From contig NW_027506874.1 of NCBI RefSeq assembly GCF_052324685.1, forward strand, positions 636,927 to 700,926: DNA of 64,000 nucleotides, given 5' to 3'. A model generated the notes under the pieces. It was not told the DNA's origin and did no database searches. It saw nothing but the letters and a program-made list of their open reading frames with translations. The position numbers and the translations under genes are program-made. Below are positions 26,190 through 37,600 of the stretch, in pieces (position 1 is the stretch's first letter; each line of letters starts with the position of its first letter). This DNA comes from Brachyhypopomus gauderio. Taxonomy: Eukaryota > Chordata > Actinopteri > Gymnotiformes > Hypopomidae.

Positions 26190-27329
26190 GTAAATAGCAG
26201 ACAAATTTAGGGTGTGTCTCGTCTTGTATTTGGGTCTGGCCACAATATTTCATCAACATCACAGGCGATGTCCTCTTTGGTAAGACAGCGGGGGAAGTAT
26301 CTTCTTGAGTGACGTGTCCAGCCCTGACATGCACTGCCCAGGGACACTGACTATGGCACAGCGTCCTATGACGTTTCTTCCTCTGCGTCTGTCAAGGTTG
26401 AAGCTTCATCAATATAAAGGAACTTGTGTTCCACTGCTGCAACATCTAGCTCCATTACTCTCTGAAACCAAACATTACAGTATTACAGTACTGTATTTGA
26501 CCGAATGAAATGGGCATATACTCAACATTGTGTGGCACAGGACACTGGAGTAAAGTATAAGTAAGAGGATAGCAGAGCATACTTGCACATATTCATAGTG
26601 TAGTTCCTTCACACTGTCAGAGTTGTGCTGAAATGGTGCCCTGTGTAGCTGCTTCATACGCACTTGATGTCTTCTCAGGAGTCGGCCCAGTGCAGATAGA
26701 CTCACTGATTGAATGTTGCTGAAAGTGATGTTGTCAGTAATGATGTGCTGTTGTAGTTGTCGTAAAGATACACTGTTGTTTGATATGACAATGTTCACGA
26801 CGGCCTCTTCCTGTTCAGGGGTGAATATCCTTCTACCTCCCCCATCATGGGGTAGTCCAGCAGTTCTGCAAAAACATGACGTGAATGATTTTTCAGCATG
26901 AAATGAATTGTTGCTGTATGTTACAGTAAACTAGACAGCAGTAATACAGTGGTACACACAGTTCAGGTCTGTGGGTTCAGTAGTGTGGTATACAAGATAT
27001 GTGTACTTACCTATTCTCAAGTCAAAAGGTCCGGATGATGCCTGCTACAGTGTAGCGGGGTATGGTATTTTTGTAGATCAGTGTAGTAATTGTGTGGCAG
27101 TGTTTTCCAAAAGAAACACATGGTTTTCAGTTTTGAATGTTGTGTCTTATGTGAACAACTGTTTATAATGTTTTGCAAAAAGTGAGTTTAAGAATTTCTA
27201 AATGAGTGTAAGGCAGAGAATGTGCTTAAGGTTTAGTGCACCAGGTCAAAAGATAGGCTACATGGGTTAATTGTTTCAGAAATTGTGCTATAAGGACCAC
27301 TTTTTGTGTCTTAGCAACTCAAAAAACTG
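26190..27329 (-). pseudogene. Intron-containing IS630/mariner-type transposase, decayed
   Basis: Minus-strand pieces in order: an HTH exon ending near 27011 (YTVAGIIRTF, one stop, LENR then GTAAGT); a second exon from about 26872 (HDGGGRRIFTPEQEEAV down to HYEYVQ) with a likely donor near 26584; and a third piece from about 26463 with the catalytic Asp context KFLYIDEA, followed by frameshifts. The right transposon end is CAGTTTTTTGAG (complement) before TA at 27330-27331. The left end was not identified. Stops and frameshifts show it is dead. It encoded a DDE/D transposase acting on its own terminal repeats. Confidence 0.72.
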
Positions 27330-27565
27330 TAATATCAGGAGGGTGATTGAAGGTCATGAGGCAGGAGACATGAGAACGCAGACAAACCAAAGGCCCAAGA
27401 TGGACATGATATCTAATAAACAATCCCGGTAAGGTCACAGTGAAACGATACAAGACTGAACACTCAGCATACAGATTAAAGAAAATTGGCAATACTTCAC
27501 AAAGGCAGTAAGGAAGTGCAGAGTTTATATACATATAGATATTAGAATCAGCTGTTAATATTCAG

Positions 27566-28083
27566 AGGGGATGAGATCGCACAACACAACGCAGTGTGCT
27601 CCTCTAATAGGGGATGAGATCTCACAACACAACGCAGTGTGCTCCTCTAATAGGGGATGAGATCTCACAACACAACGCAGTGTGCTCCTCTAAGAGGGGA
27701 TGAGATCTCACAACACAACACAGTGTGTTCCTCTAAGAGGGGATGAGATCTCACAACACAATGCAGTGTGCTCCTCTAAGAGGGGATGAGATCTCATAAC
27801 ACAACGCAGTGTGCTCCTCTAAGAGGGGATGAGATCTCACAACACAACGCAGTGTGTTCCTCTAAGAGGGGATGAGATCTCACAACACAATGCAATGTGC
27901 TCCTCTAAGAGGGGATGAGATCTCACAACACAACGCAGTGTGTTCCTCTAAGAGGGGATGAGATCTCACAACACAATGCAGTGTGCTCCTCTAAGAGGGG
28001 ATGAGATCTCATAACACAATGCAGTGTGCTCCTCTAAGAGGGGATGAGATCTGACAACACAACGCAGTGTGCTCCTCTAAGAG
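27566..28083. repeat. 43-bp minisatellite, left part
   Basis: About 12 copies of a 43-bp unit starting GGGGATGAGATCTCACAACA and ending GTGCTCCTCTAAGA or -TAATA. It stops abruptly at 28083 and resumes at 48553, so it is split by a 20.5-kb insertion. Confidence 0.95.
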
Positions 28084-28201
28084 CCCATACGGAAATGTCA
28101 TATATGACATATATGTCCCTATATCAAGAGTGGGTTTTCTATATATGCTACCTATAAGGAATTGTGTTATCATCACATACATGTATCCTCTGGATATACT
28201 G

Positions 28202-28613
28202 TATATGAAATACCCATAATACAATGTGTATATGTATATATATTAAAAACATCTATTATATTAAATTATACATGGTAATATATGTTGCATCCATATACGT
28301 TAGCCATATATGTTTTATTTGTATATGTCAGTTTATTGAAACAACATATACTAAAATTCTGTATGTTTACATGTGTATCTTATATATATCTACTATACAG
28401 TGTAAGTGTATATTATTATTATTATGTATGTAGATACAGGTTTCCAACATATATGAAATACCCATAATACAATGTGTATATGTATATATATTAAAAACAT
28501 CTATTACATTAAATTATACATGGTAATATATGTTGCATCCATATACGTTAGCCATATATGTTTTATTTGTATATGTCAGTTTATTGAAACAACATATACA
28601 AAAATTCTGTATG
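28202..28613. repeat. Direct duplication of about 165 bp in the subterminal region
   Basis: 28202-28372 and 28450-28613 are nearly identical (ATGAAATACCCATAATACAA, then CATGGTAATATATGTTGCAT, then GCCATATATGTTTTATTTGT). The second copy is cut by the LTR element at 28613 and resumes at 30887 with TTTAAATGTGTATCTTATAT. Confidence 0.92.
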
Positions 28614-28951
28614 TGTCACGTTGAGGACCCCGGCCCCTCCCTTTTGGGCGTGTGTCAACGTTGTCCACGTGCTTTGTCTGCGTCAGTGAACTCTGTGGTG
28701 AGGGCTATGTCGTGTGAATAATGTGTCTCACCTGTGAATCGTCTCGTAATCACGTAGGGCTAATGTGGTTTGTCTATTTAATGTGCGCTCGCGCAGTGTC
28801 CTGTGCTCGTCGTTGTCTATGTCTGCACGTTGTGCTGAATGTGTTAGTGTTTATCGTGCGCTATTGCGCAATACACGTCTTTATTAAACGTGACGTTTGC
28901 TGCCATCGAGGGATTCTGTGTCTCGTCCTTCGCGCTGCACCCACCGTCACA
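28614..28951 (+). repeat. 5' LTR
   Basis: 338 bp, TG...CA ends. Contains CTTTATTAAA near 28890 as possible polyadenylation context. Confidence 0.9.
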
Positions 28952-28982
28952 GAACGACGAGCCTTCCGAGACACCAACAACA

Positions 28983-30401
28983 ATGCCAGGCTACAAGACC
29001 AAGCCGAAGAAGGGCAAAAAGCCCTGCAAACGGCGTCACCGTGCCTCTCCCTCCCCTCCGCGCCATGAAGCCACGCCGACGTTAGAGGAGATGGAGACGG
29101 ACCCGGCGTGTGCCTTCCAGCTGGCTGCGGCTCGGGACTGCGAGCGCGACAACCCCGAGCTGGCGGAGATGATCCGCGAGGGCGCGGCCAGGACATGGAG
29201 GATGAGGCGAAACCCCCCTCCGTCCCGCGCCCTCTCGCCTCTGAGAGTAGGCTCATGTGTGGTCGGCGCCACCGCATCTACCCCAGAGGAGGAGTTTGGG
29301 GCAGAGGACTCGGAGGAAGAGGTCTACCCTCCGCCTGAGGACTCCGCCTCCACAGTGGACTACGGTGGGGGAGGGGACGAGGAAGACTACCCCCCTTCTA
29401 TATGCGACGACTCCACCGTCGACTACGGTGGGGAGGAGGAGCAAGAGGAAGAGGTGGAAGCCTACCCTCCGTCGCTATGCGACGCCTCCACCATTGGCTA
29501 CGGTGAGGAGGAGGAGGAGTCAGAGGAGGAGGACTACCTCCCTCCGCCCGTAGGTCTCTCTCCCACCATCGAGGAAGGCGAGAAAGAGGGGGAGGAGCAA
29601 GAGTACCCTCCGTCGGAGTGCTTCACTTACCCCGATGACGATGGTGGGGAAGAAGAGGAAAACGGGGATTACCCTCCGTCCGAGGGCTCCTACACGGAGG
29701 AGGAGAGCCCTCCCCCCTCGGAACTGTCCGCCGGGACGGTGAAGAGGAGGAGGAGTCCAGAGGCGGGCTCATCCCACGAGCGCTCCCCTGCCAGCGACAT
29801 GGACTGTTCCCGGGGTGGCAGCTCGGGGCAGCCCATGAGCTGGAGCCGTGGCAGTGAGGAGGAGATGGAAGTAGAGGAAGCCACTCCCACTGTCAGATCC
29901 GGAGGGAGATCCCTGGGCGAGGAGGGATTCCCGTACGGCCCACCGAGGAGCGGGACTAACCACGCTGCACCTGGCGCGTCGGCCAACCGCGCTGCACCTG
30001 GCGCGTCGGCCAACCGCGCTGCACCTGGCGCGTCGGCCAACCGCGCTGCACCTGGCGCGTCGGCCAACCGCGCTGCACCTGGCGCGTCGGCCAACCGCGC
30101 TGCACCTGGCGCGTCCGCCAGCCGTGCTGCGCCCGGTGGAGGGTTTGCACCGCCCACCGCAGCGCCTGCAGCACCAGTGGCTCCGGATCTCACTCCCCTA
30201 ATCGCCCTCCTCCTGGCGCGCAGCCTGGCGCCACTGTCATGTGTGTCTGTCCCAGTGTTCGTGAGTTTGCCCATATGTGTACCAAACCCCTTCTTCCCTC
30301 TTGTTCCTCTGTGTGTGAATGTACCTGTGTGTGTATTCGTGTCTGTTCCATTGTGTTTGTCTAACGTCTTTTCCCCTGTATTCCCAGGGAGGGTGTTCTA
30401 G
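28983..30401 (+). CDS. Low-complexity acidic ORF of the LTR element
   Basis: 472 codons from the first ATG after the 5' LTR (MPGYKTKPKKGKKPCKRRHR). A basic N-terminus is followed by a long Glu/Asp/Pro/Tyr-rich middle with recurring YPPS motifs (DYPPSICDDSTVDYGG type). Next come six tandem copies of the 9-residue unit NRAAPGASA (27-bp DNA repeat, about 29970-30130) and a C-terminus of hydrophobic Pro/Val runs. It sits where gag would be. I recognise no capsid fold, zinc knuckle or enzyme. It could be a diverged gag-like protein or a fortuitously open leader; that the frame stays open through 1.4 kb favours real coding. No function is claimed. Confidence 0.55.
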   Translation: MPGYKTKPKKGKKPCKRRHRASPSPPRHEATPTLEEMETDPACAFQLAAARDCERDNPELAEMIREGAARTWRMRRNPPPSRALSPLRVGSCVVGATASTPEEEFGAEDSEEEVYPPPEDSASTVDYGGGGDEEDYPPSICDDSTVDYGGEEEQEEEVEAYPPSLCDASTIGYGEEEEESEEEDYLPPPVGLSPTIEEGEKEGEEQEYPPSECFTYPDDDGGEEEENGDYPPSEGSYTEEESPPPSELSAGTVKRRRSPEAGSSHERSPASDMDCSRGGSSGQPMSWSRGSEEEMEVEEATPTVRSGGRSLGEEGFPYGPPRSGTNHAAPGASANRAAPGASANRAAPGASANRAAPGASANRAAPGASANRAAPGASASRAAPGGGFAPPTAAPAAPVAPDLTPLIALLLARSLAPLSCVSVPVFVSLPICVPNPFFPLVPLCVNVPVCVFVSVPLCLSNVFSPVFPGRVF

Positions 30402-30543
30402 GCGGTCCGTGGCGGACGCTTCCCCGAGGGCAGTCACCTCCCAGACGCAGGACTGAGCGCGTCGGATCCGCCCATCGTCGTGGGTTCGGGGCACTCGGTC
30501 CTGTTGGCACCCCGGGACGGGTAGTGCCCTTGGAGGGGGCGTC

Positions 30544-30881
30544 TGTCACGTTGAGGACCCCGGCCCCTCCCTTTTGGGCGTGTGTCAACGTTGTCCACGT
30601 GCTTTGTCTGCGTCAGTGAACTCTGTGGTGAGGGCTATGTCGTGTGAATAATGTGTCTCACCTGTGAATCGTCTCGTAATCACGTAGGGCTAATGTGGTT
30701 TGTCTATTTAATGTGCGCTCGCGCAGTGTCCTGTGCTCGTCGTTGTCTATGTCTGCACGTTGTGCTGAATGTGTTAGTGTTTATCGTGCGCTATTGCGCA
30801 ATACACGTCTTTATTAAACGTGACGTTTGCTGCCATCGAGGGATTCTGTGTCTCGTCCTTCGCGCTGCACCCACCGTCACA
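30544..30881 (+). repeat. 3' LTR
   Basis: Same length and, by eye, the same sequence as 28614-28951. Confidence 0.9.
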
Positions 30882-30899
30882 GTATGTTTAAATGTGTAT

Positions 30900-30901
<2 letters not shown>

Positions 30902-30963
<62 letters not shown>
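30902..30963. repeat. TA microsatellite
   Basis: (TA)n of about 60 bases immediately after the displaced half of the 165-bp duplication. Confidence 0.95.
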
Positions 30964-30964
<1 letters not shown>

Positions 30965-31649
30965 TATACATTATAAATGTATGTCAAGATGCATAAAATA
31001 TACACAAAATATGTTTAGTACATATATTTAAATAACATGGATTAGTAACATTTGTAAATATGTAGTAAAACAAAATATGTAATGCTTTGAGGTTTCAGAT
31101 AGTCTTAACATATTTTACACATTTTAACATATATGCTCTATATATGTACAGTATATATTTGAAAACTGTGAAAATCATTTGCATATTTGCAATCAACTGA
31201 ATAGTGTGTCACTCTCTCCTTGCCTGTATAAGGAGAAACTACTATGGCTGTGATAAAGGACTGACAGCCCTCTCTACAGTCACTGTTTGTTTGGGCTACT
31301 ACAGAAATGAAGGATGAAGCAGCAGTTGGGCAATGGGGCAGCAGACTTGAAATATTTAAACACCATAGGAATTAAGAAAAGTCACGATATAATCATACTT
31401 TATACTACTTTAATGTTACTTCAAACTTTTTTTCGTGAACGTAAAGTTTGCATTATAATCTAAACTATACAACCTTTTATTTTCTCTTTCGTTTCGAGTG
31501 CAAACTGGTTGAGTTGGCGATGGCGATATATTTTTAGTTCTGGGCAGTGACGCGTTCTGTGGGAGAGCGCGCCAAAAAATTCAAATCTAATCGTCAGCCC
31601 ACGCCAAACGACTGAAGAGCGATCCTGCTGCTGAACAACACAGCTAAAC
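30964..31649. other. ATATATG-rich subterminal sequence and 5' flank of the BEN gene
   Basis: AT-rich until about 31440. More GC follows near 31530-31640 (GTGACGCGTTCTG, GAGCGCGCC), which may be the TATA-less promoter and 5' UTR of the BEN-domain gene. No other gene was seen. Confidence 0.45.
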
Positions 31650-34600
31650 ATGTTTGCTCTGGTGGAGTGGCAGGATGAAAAAGATGACGGAAGTTGGAGT
31701 ATTGTTCCAACCTCCCATATAAGGAATTTTGATCTAAATGAATTCATAGATGGACTTGATGATAGCGCCACATACATAATCGAGTGGAGAGCAGGGCTGA
31801 AGAAGAAACCCAGAGGCGGATGGCCCTTGTATGAGGCCGCAGTGCACAAAATTGCAGGTAATAGTGATGTGTCGTTCGCGAACGATCCGGCTCTAAGAGC
31901 CGGCTCTTTGAAGTGAACGATTGGAACCGGCTCCACAATGGGAGCCGTTTTAGGATCCTATTTGGGAGCCGCTTTTTCCTTCAGTATTGCGCTTGTGCTC
32001 TGCAAGTGCCACAGTTGTTTTCCAACATCGTTTTTATTTGTCCTTCGGTGCCTCGCTGTCTCTTCCTCTCCCTCCTCTGCTTCTGCCAGTGGTAGAGAGC
32101 GGAGAGTTTATTTCCTCAGTCGGTGCCTAAGCTAAGTTTATACTACTTGGCGCGTCGCGACCAGCGCGAGGGTCCGTGCGCCGAAAATGACACAACCGCG
32201 GTGGCTCCGCCCCTGCGTGAGGACCCGAGGTCTCTCCAGCGCAATGAACAAAGCTATGTATTCACCGTATTTCGCCACGCCCACTTTCAAGTGTATGTTT
32301 CTTCCGCCTTTGTGTTAGAACTTCCGGTCAGCTATTTTTGCATTAGTGTACACTACTACATTTTAATGATTTTTTTCATAAAATAGGCATTCTTGTCTAT
32401 TTACTTCTTTACTTCCTAAAATTACAAAATGAATGCAAGGAAAAGATGTAGCCACTGATTATAAAATAGTTACTTTTCTGATCACAAGCACCCGACACGT
32501 TTGCTTCATCGGAGCTTCATAACCGAGCCATGTCTCGGCATAAGGGTGATCTGGTGTTGGTTTCCCCTCCACAAAATGATAAGAGCAGACGTATGGACGT
32601 TTGGGTGGATATTTTAAATTTAGCGCCTTCAGCCTTATACGCAGGTCCTCTTCTTTGGAAGCCCGGTTACCTCATCAGCTCTGAGGGAGACACACTGCTA
32701 CACCTTCGTGGTGCGCGGTGTGTTTACAAGCAGCGAGCCGCTAACACTTTTAAAACTGGCGTAGTGGAAAACGGGAGACTAGTGGCATGAAGTGTCTGTG
32801 CTGTTGTGATTGTACTTTGAGTCTCGTTGGTAAGACGCTTCTGTCACACGTTTTGGAATAAACCACATACGAGGTGCAGCAAAGGCACCGCAGACGACTG
32901 AGGGAGCTTCAAAACTACTGACACTGTCTGTTCTCTTCTTCCTAAAGATGAGCGCAGGTCAGTGGCGTTGTAACGAGTGTTAATAACGGAGTTTATACAC
33001 TTTTCACATAGAAAACAACAGTTGCGTACATAACAGAGCTCGTAGTGTGCTCCAAACGTGACAAAGTCCTGAAGCATATCACGCCATATGTTTATATCAA
33101 AGTTTGTGCTTGGTTTTTTTTACTTAATACTTAATTTGTGTCCATTTTACATCCGCCCCGCTAATAATTTACACTCCCCCCCCCCCTACACTTGGTCACC
33201 TCTGCTCTAACTGAACATATTATGCTAGTCATATTGTGTTTGTTGTCGTTTTGCTTGTAATCGGTATCAGCGTATCCGTAGCACCGGAAGTTCGAACACA
33301 AAGTCAACCAATATGGCCCCGCCCAGCGTTGTCAGGAAAATAGCGTGAATAGAGGGTTTTCCATCCACCGAGTTTTTGCGCATTTTGAAAATGCGCATGA
33401 AAAAAACTGGATGGAAAAAGACCAAAATTAGAAAAAAGCCCCAAATATCGCAAAAAGATTTTTACGCTAGGGGGAGGTGGAAAAGTTAGACTATCGCATC
33501 GCCAAAATTCGGAAAAACTGGATGGAAAAGGGTTTTTCGCATAAACGATGACGTATCATGCCTCAAGTCATGTGGTTCTGTACACGATCGCGATGTAAAA
33601 ATGGCAAATGCATACAAAAACAGTTCTGGAGAGAGCAAAAATTGAATTTAACTTCTCCATGTATAGAAAAGAAAAAGAAAAAAATTTTTCAAAACCTCAA
33701 CGTGCAAAAATGCGTAACTGCCAGATGGACGTAAAACCACTATTGTTTGGCGTCCTCTCACGTGATCTAAAGTTTATTCGCATAACTGTAATGAATGGAA
33801 ACAAGGCTTAATTCGCATTTTTTTCTGCCGAAACTTGGAAATTGCGCATTATTTTTTCGAAAGGTTTGGATGGAAACCCGGCTTATGCCGGGTTCATACA
33901 CCTTTACAAGGTGGAATTCAAGCACTTTTCAATATTTCCCAGCACCTTAAACTTAAATATTTATACATATACTCGAAATTATTCGAAATAATTCGCTTTT
34001 TTATCACATCAATTCAGTCAGACAGCTATTTGTTGTGAAACAAAATACAGTTACATTTTCAAGTAGGCCTACTTTAGCCTCCTTTAGCACTTTTCAAACC
34101 TGGAACACAAAGCAACATTAAAATTCGTCAGGTAAATGTTCCTTCCCCTGTTTTGAGGGGTGTTTCTTTATACTACCACATATCGTTTCGGACAACACTG
34201 CGAAGAATGTCTCCACTGCCCGCATGTCAAGCGTGTGCTCCACACATCTGACCAATCACACGAAGCTTTCAGTTAATAATGTGGTGGGAAAACACTGAAA
34301 AAAAAGTTATCTCCACTTTTTTTGTGGAAACGGCAGGCAATTAGCCAAGCTGTATTGCGTTCTATTTTGGTGCTATTTTGTGATAATTTAATAATTGGTT
34401 ATAATAAAAGTTTCATTTATAAAGCATTGTTATGCAGCATTTTTACTGATCACAATTGCTTAACAATGTCAGTAATGAAACAAAATGTTATAAAATTAGG
34501 TTTAAGCTATTAATTAATTAATGATGTAAAAAATATATATAGGGAGCCGTTTGGGAGCCGAAAAGAACCGGCTCTCCACAGTAAGAAGAGCCATTAGAGC

Positions 34601-37600
34601 CGCATCTCAAAATAGAGCCGAAAATCCCATCACTAGCAGGTAATGTAGTAAACTGTATTGTAAACTGATATTGTACTCAAACTAAGTGGTGTAACGTGGA
34701 CTGCTTAGTGATGAGTCTAGCTAGCTACCACTGACTTAATTGAGTAGTAAACAGTTAATTTGGTTAAATATAACCAAACTAAAATAACTACTCCCCGATC
34801 AATAACGTTTTTATTTTTATTATAAGTATCGCGGGTGAATTGTGATGGATATTTCGGTCTTACTTTCATCAGAGTTCGTGTGCTTAACTTGCATTTTTCA
34901 GGTTAGAAAAGTGTTTAGGCTAAGTACTTGAATGCTTGAAATTGTAACTATAGCGATGTTTTTCAAAACGCGTCTCCATTTTTCGAGTGCTGCACTGTAA
35001 TTCCAGCGCGATATGTGAGAGCTAGTGCTTGAAGCGTTTTGAAAATAAACAAGAAAAAATGTTTGCTAGCTTGGTAGCTAAGCTAGCTAGAAGAGCAAAT
35101 CCTAACCAAATAGCATATACTTTAAGCATGTAAGATAGCTAGCTAACGCAGCTGTAATGGCCAACAGGGTTACGTAATAGGTCATCCCTCTAAAATGCTA
35201 TTCGTCTGCTATTATTACTATATCGTTTGGAACCAAAGAACCTGTCGCTGTTGCGGTCCCAGTTACGTTGTTTAAATGAAGGCATTTGTTAAATGTTTTT
35301 TCTGTATTTCTGAGAAATAATGATAATACCAATGTGAGAATATACTTAATTTTGTGTTGCTAGCGAAGTTTCAGTGGCATTAGTTTCTAGTGAAGCTGCA
35401 TTTATAACCTGTTATTCCTGGGCTTTGAAATTAAACTGCAGCCCTATTCCTAATTCCTTGATACTTTTTCATGCCATTAAACCTTTTACTAATGGAACCA
35501 CTTTCAATACTGTCATGCCAGTTTATCTTAAATTGTAAAACAATACTGTAGCAAACATTATCTATTTCTGTTTGCATGTCTCACAGAGAAGCAGTCTGTC
35601 CTAGAGAATGCAATGAAGGACAAACAACAAAGTCCAGAAATTTGTGGTAAACGAAAATGCAGGCCAAACCCAAAGTTTGGTGTGGATGAAGGAGCAGCCA
35701 TCCCCAAAAAGGTGACATCAACTCTTTAAATGAATCTAAAACTATCATCTAATATAAATGTAAATTAATTGGTTTTCCCACTTTAAAATCAAACATTCCA
35801 AAGGAGTGGAAGCTCCATAGCTTTGTAGTTTAACCTGAGATGCAGCTATTTGTTTTCTGTACAGGACAGTTTCCTTGACTATCCAGTGCCATCAGTGCTC
35901 ATTTCCCTTAAGTTTCCCTTGGGATTTAAAACAATGTGTCATTTGACATTGTCAAATGGTATTTTTTAGCAAATTTTGGAGAACTGGTCTAGTTTACTAC
36001 AACCTAATAGTAATCATTACATCCTCAAAATGTTTATTTTCATGTTTATACAGAGGCAGACATGTGGGGTAGAGTTTGACAAGGAGCTGTTGGAAAAAAT
36101 AAAATCAACCCATGGGCCTGTCTCTCCAACGTTGGCTACTCCACTTTTGGCTGCCTCACCTTCTGCACTGCTGTCAGCTACTCCATCATCACCTGCTTCA
36201 CCTGTTGGACCACCCTCGACTGCTCCATCTTTACCTGCTTCACCTGTTGGACCACCCTCAACTGCTCCATCATTACCTGCTTCACCTGTTGGACCACCCT
36301 CAACTGCTCCATCATTACCTGCTTCACCTGTTGGACCACCCTCAACTGCTCCATCATCACCTGCTTCACCTGTTGGACCACCCTCGACTGCTCCATCTTT
36401 ACCTGCTTCGTCTTCTGCATCACCCTCACCTGCTCCACTTTCACCTGCCTCATCTTCCACTGCTCTACTACACCTACAGGCAGAAAATGAGGCCCTCTAA
36501 AGACACCCAGACAAACTGAACACAAGTGTTGTCAGTTGTAAGTGTTTAATTGTACGTTTCATGTAAAAAAAAATTCTAAAGCGATTTTTTTTAAAGTTAG
36601 ACTGAAACCCTCATTTTCACTGTTTGGCTCTCTAGACATGCCAAATATATAATGGAAAATATAATCAGTATAATGGAAAAGCTAGAAGCATGGCTGGACA
36701 CCAAGGGCCAGAGCCCTCAACCACAGCTGGCATCGCTTCCCACCAATCAGGAAACTGTGAGTATGACTACCTTATAGACATTGAAACTCTGTTTCCTTTC
36801 CTCATCTATTGTTTTTATATTAGATTATTTTTCTTTCAATATTCTGAAAAATAACCGTTGTCCTCTGTCTAATAGCTCGAAATGTACCCTGGCTCAGGAG
36901 TGTATGTGCCAAAAAATGTATGGTGGTCAGCCAGTCATGCAAACAGCCCCACAACCATGGCACGGGTTCTCCTCCTTGGAGTATTTAACATTGATACACT
37001 TCTGAAGAGCAATCTCCGAGGTATGGCATTGGTGGTAGAAATGTGTTTTACTTATATAGGATGGACTCTCTTTGGGTACAGATAGGCAAGGGCATAAACA
37101 CATTTGAAAACTACGCTTTTAGCTAATTTTGGCATAATTACAGAAATATAGCAATGCGATACTTGACATTTAGACTTAAACTTGTTGCCAAAATTGGATT
37201 TTACTCAAGTTATCTCCAGATTTAGATTCAAAAAGTAAAGTTCATGGTAGCATAATCATATAGGGTGGGAAAATGTTTTAATTTTTTATCAAATTTCTGA
37301 TATTTTGTTGTATCTTAGGTGGCAAATCTAAAAAGGCAGGCCCTGGTGAGGCAAAAGAGGCCCTGGATGTCACCAAAGTTGATGCTTTAATGAGTATGTC
37401 CCTTAATGTATTTCTTGTTATTTTTGTATGGATGTCCCGAAGCACAATTAGGGTCCTGTTTATTGGCAAGTCAAAGGTTATGTGTCATGATACAAGCTTC
37501 ATAATTCATTGGGTCTCATCTGTTAAAGTTGCTTACCAGAAGCACTTGTATTACTTGTTGGGTTGAACTTCACACAATTTCTCAAATTTATCAATATTTG

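Larger units (their letters stand above)
28614..30881 (+). mobile_element. Non-autonomous LTR retrotransposon (LARD-like)
   Basis: Direct LTRs of 338 bp at 28614-28951 and 30544-30881 begin TGTCACGTTG and end CCGTCACA. By eye they are identical. GTATG is duplicated at 28609-28613 and 30882-30886, the 5-bp signature of retroviral-type integrase. A purine stretch TTGGAGGGGG precedes the 3' LTR. The interior holds one open frame and no protease, RT or integrase, so it must be mobilised in trans. Identical LTRs imply recent insertion. Confidence 0.92.
31862..34635. mobile_element. 2.8-kb hAT element in BEN intron 1
   Basis: Ends TAGTGATG...CATCACTA with the 8-bp duplication GCAGGTAA at 31854-31861 and 34636-34643. 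Subterminal sequence is rich in GAGCCGGCTCTTT motifs in both orientations. No transposase was recognised; a nested MITE (33354-33879) and other repeats enlarge it. The target spans the exon-1 splice donor (GCAG/GTAA), so both sides of the element now carry that site. The same end type is seen at 59543-60507. Confidence 0.92.

Noticed and set aside
27566..28083. Regular 43-bp array considered as CRISPR-like
   Set aside because: The whole unit repeats with no unique spacers, and the genome is clearly eukaryotic.
28890..28982. Extension of the LTR-element ORF back into the 5' LTR
   Set aside because: The first ATG after the LTR (28983) is simpler, and the earlier part is LTR sequence also present in the 3' LTR.
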